Of a DNA stretch of 56,070 nt, positions 12,862-17,869 are shown in pieces. The notes beneath the pieces are model-generated. The model made no database searches. It had not been told where the DNA came from and worked only from the letters and a program-made list of their open reading frames with translations. The stretch lies in IMG/VR virus record IMGVR_UViG_3300017598_000787, positions 1-56,070 of that record, one strand, 5' to 3'. A program made the position numbers and the translations under genes. Source of the stretch: a virus. Each line of letters begins with the position of its first letter. Position 1 is the stretch's first letter.

Positions 12862-13443
12862 ATGTTAAAAATTATGGAAAATGAAGAAGAAATATTTAGG
12901 GCCTGGTTAAAAAAACACGTTAAATATGATCGTGTTATAACAGGAACTAAACTGGCAAAATTAATTGGTGTCCCTGGGCCAACAATCACGGCATATCATT
13001 CTGGAAGAATGAATGATAACGGAGAACGTAAATTCACACGGATTCCGTACAGTGTGCGTAAAAAAATATCAGAGGTCACAAACACGCCATACGAAGAAAT
13101 CCTAAAAGCCGGTCGTGCAGAACTCGCCCCATACACCACGCCGGATGTGCTGTCAGAAAAAGTATCAGACATGGAGGATGCCCTTAAAAAATTAACGGCA
13201 GAATCAAAAAACCGCGCGATTAACGACCTGGAAGGGCACCATATATCAAAGCATCAGAAGTTGGTTTTAGAATTCTCTCAAGCAGAACTTGCTTTCGACA
13301 TTAACCACAAATTAGTGGAATTAGAGAGACTCGCCCCAACGGAGTTAGAAGAAATCAACGATATTATTGATATAAAACTCCGTAAGTTTCGGAGGCTGCC
13401 AGGAAAGGCGTTGGGGGAAGAGGAAGACACTCGATCAGCTTAG
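12862..13443 (+). CDS. HTH repressor-like protein (CI analogue)
   Basis: A 193-residue protein divergent from the Cro-like gene. Residues about 27-50 (GTKLAKLIGVPGPTITAYHSG) form a helix-turn-helix; a second helical region, HHISKHQKLVLEFSQAELAFD and ELERLAPTELEEINDII, resembles the C-terminal helices of prophage HTH regulators that lack a self-cleaving peptidase domain. I see no Ser-Lys LexA-type dyad, so induction would not follow the RecA route. The start has only a weak GAGAAG site. GTTAAA half-sites extend into its first codons, consistent with autoregulation. The next frame downstream (from 13386) may once have been joined to it. Confidence 0.75.
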   Translation: MLKIMENEEEIFRAWLKKHVKYDRVITGTKLAKLIGVPGPTITAYHSGRMNDNGERKFTRIPYSVRKKISEVTNTPYEEILKAGRAELAPYTTPDVLSEKVSDMEDALKKLTAESKNRAINDLEGHHISKHQKLVLEFSQAELAFDINHKLVELERLAPTELEEINDIIDIKLRKFRRLPGKALGEEEDTRSA

Positions 13444-13502
13444 ATCGGGAGCCTGATAATGTTGTAATAATAGACCGACATGGGTATGTTACACAATCCA
13501 GG

Positions 13503-14096
13503 ATGCCCGAAGATCTCAAAAAAACATACCATATTCTAGGCCCGGAAAATGCCCGATTGATAAAATCAGTGCTGCCTCATGTTGACTATGACAAACCAGC
13601 TATTTTAAATCTATCACCATATTTGTTAAACGGTAGCACAAAAATTTTAAAAGCAGAAATGCACATCAGCAAACATAAAACCGGCTATAAATTAACAATT
13701 TGGCGCAAGCAGCAGCAGCAGCAGCAGCAGCAGCAGGGTGATAAAATTATAAAATACCCTGTGTCAAGTTCTCGTAATGTTTTTCAGCTTGATCAGTGGG
13801 GAACCGTTTTGAAAGTTCGTGACAACTCAAAAACAATCGCAGATCCGGTGGGAGTTAATCTTTTCAGTTGCTTGTTGTTTGGTTATCATTTCCCAGTGCG
13901 GCGAGCCATGAATAAGGTTTTATTTTCCGTCAAACACGAACCGAAACCCATCGAGTATAAATTCAAGCTAAAAAATCACAAAGGCGAATGGGAAATCAGA
14001 CACAAAACAGGAACTATATATTATAATAGTATTGATGGCACATTAATATTCGATGTGAGGCGAATCACGCCCCAGGAAAAACGAAAAAGCGGTTAA
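13503..14096 (+). CDS. Possible PAS-like regulator with polyglutamine tract
   Basis: From the ATG at 13503 the protein has 197 residues. The same frame is open back to 13386 and encodes a plausible continuation (EPDNVVIIDRHGYVTQSRM) typical of a PAS-like strand-turn-strand, but no ATG, GTG or TTG is found there, and the ATG at 13503 has no spaced Shine-Dalgarno. The frame is -1 relative to the repressor, which it overlaps by 58 bases. Later features are TGYKLTIWRK, nine consecutive glutamines (near residues 70-78) and a basic C-terminus. Either translation is frameshifted from the repressor, the start is unusual, or a mutation has split an HTH-PAS protein. Confidence 0.55.
   Translation: MPEDLKKTYHILGPENARLIKSVLPHVDYDKPAILNLSPYLLNGSTKILKAEMHISKHKTGYKLTIWRKQQQQQQQQQGDKIIKYPVSSSRNVFQLDQWGTVLKVRDNSKTIADPVGVNLFSCLLFGYHFPVRRAMNKVLFSVKHEPKPIEYKFKLKNHKGEWEIRHKTGTIYYNSIDGTLIFDVRRITPQEKRKSG
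13710..13736 (+). repeat. (CAG)9 trinucleotide repeat
   Basis: Nine uninterrupted CAG codons encode nine glutamines in the 13503-14096 gene. The tract is perfect and in frame, so changes in copy number would alter the protein length without a frameshift. Pure trinucleotide tracts of this length are unusual in compact phage genomes. Confidence 0.97.
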
Positions 14097-14108
14097 AAAA
14101 AATAATCG

Positions 14109-14140
14109 TTGACAGTGAAATAATATCCATGCAATATTTA
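14109..14140 (+). promoter_or_regulatory. Candidate promoter before the 14194 gene
   Basis: A perfect TTGACA (14109-14114) lies upstream of an AT-rich block (CAATATTTATA, 14132-14142), but no hexamer there is a close TATAAT match at 17 bases. Placement upstream of an AAGGAG ribosome-binding site and the 14194-14899 genes supports a promoter that may need an activator. Confidence 0.45.
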
Positions 14141-14145
14141 TAGCG

Positions 14146-14173
14146 AATCCTCGTCCAAAGAATTCAGGTTCGT
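14146..14173 (+). repeat. Copy 2 of the 28-bp repeated element
   Basis: Matches 12183-12210 at 24 of 28 positions, all differences being transitions. Here CGAATC (14144-14149) can pair with GGTTCG (14167-14172) allowing one G-U, giving a hairpin with the CTCGTCCAAA core in the loop. It lies in the leader of the 14194 gene, directly before the hairpin that covers the ribosome-binding site. Confidence 0.8.
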
Positions 14174-14189
14174 ACTCACAAGGAGTATG
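14171..14189 (+). promoter_or_regulatory. Hairpin masking a ribosome-binding site
   Basis: CGTACTC (14171-14177) pairs with GAGTATG (14183-14189), one pair being G-U, around an ACAAG loop. The right arm contains the GAG of the Shine-Dalgarno AAGGAG of the gene starting at 14194, so folding could limit its translation. Confidence 0.45.
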
Positions 14190-14193
14190 AGCC

Positions 14194-14388
14194 ATGCAGA
14201 AAAAATCGATTAAAAAAACCGGTCAATCCACAACGGATATGCAGCCGGTTTTTTGTTTTCATACCAGTTCAAATAAAAATCAAATCATAGATTCTTTTTC
14301 CCGACCTGTGCAAATCGACCAGACTATGAGGTCTTTTGCCTGGATTGCCGGCCTGCGTAATCTAAAAATGGGAGTCGTAAAAAAATGA
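14194..14388 (+). CDS. Hypothetical 64-residue protein
   Basis: Starts 7 bases after AAGGAG and begins MQKKSIKKTGQSTTDMQ. It is basic at the N-terminus, with a central polar part (HTSSNKNQIIDSFSRPVQ) and a more hydrophobic C-terminal third (SFAWIAGLRNLKMGVV). No family recognised. Its stop overlaps the next start (ATGA at 14385), so it is coupled to the 139-residue gene that follows. Confidence 0.6.
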   Translation: MQKKSIKKTGQSTTDMQPVFCFHTSSNKNQIIDSFSRPVQIDQTMRSFAWIAGLRNLKMGVVKK

Positions 14389-14804
14389 ACTCTTCCACAA
14401 AAGTATTTTCCATCCTGAGCCTTTCTGCAGCAATCGGCAACATCTTGGCAAACTCAAATGGAGACGATCGGATTAAATGGCGTGGCCAAAAACTTCATGA
14501 GGCAGGATTCGAAGCAACTCAGCGATACCCGTTCCCTCCCCTGACTACCAGCAAAATTCGTCAAATTGAAAAAAAAGTTGACGAAGTTTGTCAGCATGAA
14601 CGAGATATTAATATCATTGAGACATTGGCTTTCCTGATCGCCGGTCTCGTTGATATCCGGGCATATATCAAACCTGATAAATGGTTTTTTCTTGATCCAG
14701 TTTTAACACGGGCAACGTGGTGCTTGGATCTCGTTGATTCGAAGTGTGAGCAAGAGGAAATTTATGCGAAGGCTTTTGAGGATTTTGAGAGGTGGGCAAT
14801 ATGA
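14385..14804 (+). CDS. Hypothetical helical protein
   Basis: A 139-residue protein, mostly helical, with a hydrophobic N-terminal stretch (VFSILSLSAAIGNILANS, 7-24) too polar at the ends to be a sure signal, and an aromatic second half (YIKPDKWFFLDPVLTRATW). It overlaps both neighbours by 4 bases. No domain recognised. The three-gene run 14194-14899 ends with a tiny membrane protein, which suggests a small accessory unit. Confidence 0.7.
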   Translation: MNSSTKVFSILSLSAAIGNILANSNGDDRIKWRGQKLHEAGFEATQRYPFPPLTTSKIRQIEKKVDEVCQHERDINIIETLAFLIAGLVDIRAYIKPDKWFFLDPVLTRATWCLDLVDSKCEQEEIYAKAFEDFERWAI

Positions 14805-14899
14805 CAATCCATATCACAGTAGCAGCAATCCTGATTATACTTGCAATGTCTGTGGGTGTATGTGTCGGTTGGTGTATGGATCGGGATTCAGATTTATAA
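14801..14899 (+). CDS. 32-residue single-pass membrane microprotein
   Basis: The ATG overlaps the previous stop (ATGA), with GAGGTGGG just upstream. Residues 4-24 (HITVAAILIILAMSVGVCVG) are one hydrophobic helix; the end (CMDRDSDL) is acidic, predicting an N-out or N-in single-pass peptide. Its coupling to the gene before argues that it is translated. Function unknown. Confidence 0.55.
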   Translation: MTIHITVAAILIILAMSVGVCVGWCMDRDSDL

Positions 14900-14926
14900 A
14901 AGATAAAGATTAGAGGGGAGAACAGC

Positions 14927-15568
14927 GTGGAACAGATAAAAGTCTTAAATCTATATGCTGGGATCGGGGGTAATCGAAAGCTTTGGGATAATGTCCAGGT
15001 GACTGCTGTTGAGTTCGATCCAAAAATTGCTGAAGTATACCACCACTATTACCCTAATGATAAGTTGATAGTTGGTGATGCTCATCAATATCTTTTAGAA
15101 CATTACAAAGAATTTGATTATATCTGGGCAAGTCCACCATGTCCAAGCCATAGCGACATTAGGCGAATGGCAGCGATTCAAGGTCAATATCCAGCTGTAT
15201 ATCCAGATATAAGGCTTTGGGAAGAGATAACTCTTCTGAAGCATTATGCAAAGAAACAAATATGGACAGTGGAAAACGTAATCCCATATTATGACCCAAT
15301 TGTTGAACCTTCTTTCAAATTGGATAGACATCAATTTTGGGCTAATTTTTATACACCACCCAAAAAATTTAAAGGTCGTGGAGTTGCTCATAATCAGATC
15401 CACGGAGCTAAAAATGTAATTTTTGGATATGATATTTCTTCGTTTGATGTGCCAGACAAACGAAAGCTTTTAAGAAATATGGTTAATCCAGAAGTCGGCG
15501 AATATATATTCAAAACAGCAATGAAAAACCAAAAGGTTGAAGAAGAACAATTAGGGCTTTTTGCGTGA
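14927..15568 (+). CDS. DNA cytosine-C5 methyltransferase
   Basis: A 213-residue enzyme starting at a GTG behind GAGGGGAG. Motif I is LYAGIGG (9-15, SAM binding), motif IV SPPCPSHS (69-76, catalytic Cys72), motif VI ENV (116-118), and RHQFWANF gives the later RxxFW-type motif. It is short for the family (usually over 300 residues), with a minimal target-recognition region, as in other phage versions. No partner restriction enzyme is nearby, so protection of phage DNA from host restriction is the likely role. Confidence 0.9.
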   Translation: MEQIKVLNLYAGIGGNRKLWDNVQVTAVEFDPKIAEVYHHYYPNDKLIVGDAHQYLLEHYKEFDYIWASPPCPSHSDIRRMAAIQGQYPAVYPDIRLWEEITLLKHYAKKQIWTVENVIPYYDPIVEPSFKLDRHQFWANFYTPPKKFKGRGVAHNQIHGAKNVIFGYDISSFDVPDKRKLLRNMVNPEVGEYIFKTAMKNQKVEEEQLGLFA

Positions 15569-15608
15569 AACATGAATAATAATTTAAGCAACTTTATGAT
15601 GTAAAAAA
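15564..15608 (+). repeat. Copy A of a conserved intergenic box
   Basis: Starting at the stop of the methyltransferase gene, CGTGAAACATGAATAATAAT and the following bases up to TATGATGTAAAA closely match 17482-17527. The shared end TATGAT (15595-15600) resembles a -10 box, but no -35 box is present. It may be an activator-dependent promoter for the 15621 gene. Confidence 0.7.
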
Positions 15609-15620
15609 CAGAGGGGAATA

Positions 15621-15962
15621 ATGGAACATAGAGCATATAAAACTGGTGAAAGATCTGAATTTAAGAATGGATATAAATACGGCAATTTAAACCTTGCAAG
15701 CGAAATTAAAATTTGTTTTACAGCTGGATTTTTAGGGTGCAATTTTAAAGAGATCTTTCCAAAAGAAACGGCCTATATTGAGTCATACTTAAATATTGAT
15801 GCTTCTGACTGTTCTGATGAAGATATCCATATTAGCTTAACGATTATTCCAATAACAGAAGACGCAGAAGAACTCCGTGAGGCGAAAAAAATGATTTCTC
15901 TTGGTCAATTTTCACGGGCAGAAACTAAAGAGATTTTTATAAAGGCAGTCGCAAATTTATAA
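15621..15962 (+). CDS. Hypothetical 113-residue protein
   Basis: Starts 8 bases after GAGGGGA. The N-terminal 35 residues are basic and aromatic (YKTGERSEFKNGYKYG), the middle is acidic (NIDASDCSDEDIHIS) and the end is helical (ELREAKKMISLGQFSRAETKEIF). No membrane segment or recognised domain. It lies between the methyltransferase and a zinc-binding protein. Confidence 0.65.
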   Translation: MEHRAYKTGERSEFKNGYKYGNLNLASEIKICFTAGFLGCNFKEIFPKETAYIESYLNIDASDCSDEDIHISLTIIPITEDAEELREAKKMISLGQFSRAETKEIFIKAVANL

Positions 15963-15986
15963 CATATAATCATTCACGGTGAAAAA

Positions 15987-16166
15987 ATGGAAGAATGGGA
16001 AAAGAGGGATCAAGATAAAGATTTTATTGATTGTATTGGTAAGGATGGAAAGCAGCATGTCTGTTATCCATGGAAGAATAATTGTTACTGTGGGGAACCA
16101 GTATTACGGAAGAAATTATTAAGGGATGATTGGAAAAAAAATAGTTGTTACGAGTGTTCTTACTAA
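15987..16166 (+). CDS. Small cysteine-rich phage protein
   Basis: A 59-residue protein with cysteines in FIDCIGKDGKQHVCYPWK, NNCYCGEPVL and SCYECSY, enough for one zinc site. The ribosome-binding site is weak (GGTG 8 bases upstream). The pattern CxxxxxxHxVCxPWK ... CxCG is one I associate with small phage hypothetical proteins. It precedes the structured RNA candidate by only a few bases. Function unknown. Confidence 0.65.
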   Translation: MEEWEKRDQDKDFIDCIGKDGKQHVCYPWKNNCYCGEPVLRKKLLRDDWKKNSCYECSY

Positions 16167-16172
16167 TACATT

Positions 16173-16241
16173 ATGTGGGGTGATACCAGGCCATCAGGTA
16201 TCCGCTGCCTGGACTCTGTTGAGTGCGGACCTGCCCCACAT
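16173..16241 (+). ncRNA. Structured RNA candidate with possible pseudoknot
   Basis: A 69-base element closed by the perfect 8-bp stem ATGTGGGG/CCCCACAT (16173-16180, 16234-16241). Inside are GATACC/GGTATC (16182-16187, 16197-16202), CCGC/GCGG (16202-16205, 16225-16228) and ACTC/GAGT with a TGTT loop (16213-16224). The loop AGGC (16188-16191) can pair with GCCT (16207-16210), making a pseudoknot. It sits 8 bases before the ribosome-binding site of the 16259 gene, so it may be a riboswitch, protein-binding leader or self-cleaving element. I could not match it to a known class. Confidence 0.6.
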
Positions 16242-16258
16242 TAGATAAGGAATAGATC

Positions 16259-16480
16259 ATGAACTGGTCAGAAAAAGCAAATACAGATAACCCGTTTTGT
16301 CAAAATTATTTATTCAGTGAAAATGATTTGAATAGAGCGAAAATTAAAAAATGGCAGTATCCATTATTGTTTTTTCTGCCGACCTACGTTCAATTATCAG
16401 ATGGATATGAGATTCATTTCAAGCTTTGGCAGGGCCGAATATTTCTTATGAAAATGGTCAAGATCAGGAATAGATCATGA
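16259..16480 (+). CDS. Hypothetical 73-residue protein
   Basis: Starts 8 bases after TAAGG, right behind the structured RNA. It is basic and aromatic (KWQYPLLFFLPTYVQLSDGYEIHF, split here: KWQYPLLFFLPTYV, QLSDGYEIHF). One moderately hydrophobic stretch is too short for a sure membrane segment. Its end overlaps the next start as ATGA, and the last 15 bases repeat its own start region (AGGAATAGATCATGA at 16248 and 16466). Confidence 0.6.
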   Translation: MNWSEKANTDNPFCQNYLFSENDLNRAKIKKWQYPLLFFLPTYVQLSDGYEIHFKLWQGRIFLMKMVKIRNRS

Positions 16481-16725
16481 TATTGTCAAGCCACACCAAT
16501 CAGTGTCTTTTCACCATTGATGATGAATTTAAACCCGAACTTGATGCAGCATTTAAGGATGTTGAAGAAGATGATCCATTTAACCAAGAATACTCTATTG
16601 TTGGCAAGGAGGTTGAGATTGGTTTTATTATCCCATCTAAAATAAAACCAGGAGAATCAACACCTATGCGAGATATAAAAGGTAAAATTAATGACAGAAT
16701 TAGTGAAATGCTTGATTTTGCTTAA
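16477..16725 (+). CDS. Hypothetical acidic protein
   Basis: An 82-residue acidic protein (DDEFKPELDAAFKDVEEDDP, 15-34) with a beta-like middle (EVEIGFIIPSK). It overlaps the previous gene by four bases and uses the duplicated AGGAATAGATC leader. Its size and acidity would fit a DNA-mimic or inhibitor protein, but nothing in the sequence shows this directly. Confidence 0.6.
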   Translation: MILSSHTNQCLFTIDDEFKPELDAAFKDVEEDDPFNQEYSIVGKEVEIGFIIPSKIKPGESTPMRDIKGKINDRISEMLDFA

Positions 16726-16734
16726 TGATGCGCC

Positions 16735-16762
16735 ATGTTCCCGAAACGTATTTCGGGAACAT
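16735..16762 (+). other. Perfect 12-bp hairpin before the metalloprotease gene
   Basis: ATGTTCCCGAAA (16735-16746) and TTTCGGGAACAT (16751-16762) are perfect complements around the loop CGTA. No U-run follows. As DNA it is a 28-bp operator-like palindrome; as RNA it is a very stable hairpin 19 bases before the Shine-Dalgarno of the 16792 gene. Confidence 0.8.
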
Positions 16763-16791
16763 CAGGTTTCCACAGGATAGGGGAGTTAAAA

Positions 16792-17238
16792 ATGGAAAGG
16801 ATTGGGGTAAGCTTTAACGACAATTATTCAAGCAATTTAACAAAAATACCAAAAATATATGATGTTGTTTTATATGATTCGGCAGAAAGTGTGTGGGAGG
16901 CATATTGGGGTAGTGATTTTGAAGATAATGGTGGATTTGGGGGGTTCGATGGTAAGGGAAATGAAATTGAAATGTCTCAAAAAGAGGTCATAAATAATAT
17001 TAAGCAAGCTGGCTTATGGGGGTTTGTGTCTGGGAAGGATGAGTTGCATATCTGGATTGATTTTAAAACAGCCGATACTATTGATATCCTCTCAATGTTC
17101 AGTCATGAACTTGGGCATTTTCAGCGGCCCCATAAGCGCGATGTGATGCAGGAAGAAATGAAAGCAGAGCATTATTCTGACATGACGAGATGTGCTTATT
17201 CATTATTCGAAACAATAAGGGCTAAATTGAATTCATGA
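16792..17238 (+). CDS. HELGH zinc metalloprotease-like protein
   Basis: The ATG at 16792, after AGGGGAG, is chosen over an upstream start that would include the hairpin. The 148-residue protein has the zincin motif HELGH (105-109) in DILSMFSHELGHFQ, and a likely third ligand in EEMKAEHYSD (121-130). The overall size fits ImmA/IrrE-type or minigluzincin-like proteases, which in phages and mobile elements cleave repressors or antitoxins. No export signal, so it should act in the cytoplasm. It overlaps the PTH2-like gene (ATGA). Confidence 0.72.
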   Translation: MERIGVSFNDNYSSNLTKIPKIYDVVLYDSAESVWEAYWGSDFEDNGGFGGFDGKGNEIEMSQKEVINNIKQAGLWGFVSGKDELHIWIDFKTADTIDILSMFSHELGHFQRPHKRDVMQEEMKAEHYSDMTRCAYSLFETIRAKLNS

Positions 17239-17486
17239 CAAAATTAAGAGTATTATACCGGAAAAATTTAAAAATGAGTATTGGCAAGCTTGTCGCTCAA
17301 GCGGTACACGCTGCTATCGGATGTCGGGTCACTAACCCCTCCATAACAATAATTGTCCTTGGCTTGAGTGATAAGAAATATAAGGAAGAAGTGGGGAAAA
17401 ATATTAATGCCTTCCGAGTTTTTGATGCTGGATATACAGAGGTGGACCCAGGAACAGAAACTTGCTGTGGGTACCTAATCTCGTGA
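17235..17486 (+). CDS. Miniature PTH2-family (peptidyl-tRNA hydrolase-like) protein
   Basis: An 83-residue protein that keeps the signature of the archaeal/eukaryotic PTH2 family: LYRKNLKMSIGKLVAQAVHA (7-26, with GKxxAQxxHA), then VFDAGYTEVDPGTET (62-76; DAGxTxxxPGT). Typical family members are about 115 residues, so the helical middle is shortened. PTH2 enzymes cut peptidyl-tRNA; activity here is not assured, since the family-typical lysine-rich loop is reduced. It overlaps the metalloprotease gene by 4 bases, which suggests joint function. Bacterial hosts normally use the unrelated Pth1. Confidence 0.7.
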   Translation: MTKLRVLYRKNLKMSIGKLVAQAVHAAIGCRVTNPSITIIVLGLSDKKYKEEVGKNINAFRVFDAGYTEVDPGTETCCGYLIS

Positions 17487-17527
17487 AACATGAACAATAA
17501 TTCAGACAAGATTATATGATATAAAAA
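17482..17527 (+). repeat. Copy B of a conserved intergenic box
   Basis: Matches 15564-15608: CGTGAAACATGAACAATAAT begins at the stop of the PTH2-like gene and the box ends in TATGATATAAAA. As in copy A, a -10-like TATGAT (17515-17520) has no -35 partner. It is just upstream of the excisionase-integrase genes, where a CII-type activated integrase promoter would be expected. Confidence 0.7.
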
Positions 17528-17536
17528 GGAAACCCC

Positions 17537-17869
17537 TTGACCGGACCCAGACCAAATAAATTATTAACCCCCGAAGATGTTTCTTCACTGTTGCGAATTT
17601 CCGTAAAAACAGTGTACAAACATCAAAGAAAGCTATATGGCTTTCATCCAGCAGGATTAGGAGTCTTACGATTCAGGAGGGAAATAATATATGGGATTAT
17701 GGAAGGACAAGACCCGAAAACATTGGTGTTATCGTTTCCAGTATCAGGGTCAGGGATATTACGGTCGGGGCTACAAAGACCGGCGAAGCGCAGAGGTAGC
17801 AAGGTCAAAAAGAAGAAAACAGGTAAAAACACCGATCCAAACAGGCATGGCTTATTCGGAGGCGGTTAA
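17537..17869 (+). CDS. Excisionase-like HTH protein
   Basis: Starts at a TTG, 8 bases after AAAAAGGA; no better start is available. LLTPEDVSSLLRISVKTVYKH (9-29) is a MerR/excisionase-type winged helix start, with a strand RFRREIIYGIM (46-56). The 110-residue frame runs 179 bases into the integrase gene in another frame, giving a basic C-terminal tail (KRRGSKVKKKKTGK) that may be only a by-product of the overlap. Xis and Int genes often overlap, so it is probably the directionality factor. Confidence 0.7.
   Translation: MTGPRPNKLLTPEDVSSLLRISVKTVYKHQRKLYGFHPAGLGVLRFRREIIYGIMEGQDPKTLVLSFPVSGSGILRSGLQRPAKRRGSKVKKKKTGKNTDPNRHGLFGGG

Noticed and set aside
13401-13443. A classical X XXY YYZ slippery heptamer for -1 frameshifting
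   Set aside because: The nearest candidate GGGGGAA does not allow re-pairing in the A site, so only an unusual slip would be possible.
15575-15604. Short MNNN peptides encoded in both copies of the conserved box (also 17490)
   Set aside because: They are 9-10 codons, lack ribosome-binding sites and differ after the first residues; the conservation is better explained at the DNA level.
16173-16241. Resemblance of the first bases (GGTGATACCAG) to the theophylline aptamer
   Set aside because: The other conserved half (CCCTTGGCAG) is missing, and that aptamer is artificial, so the match is chance.
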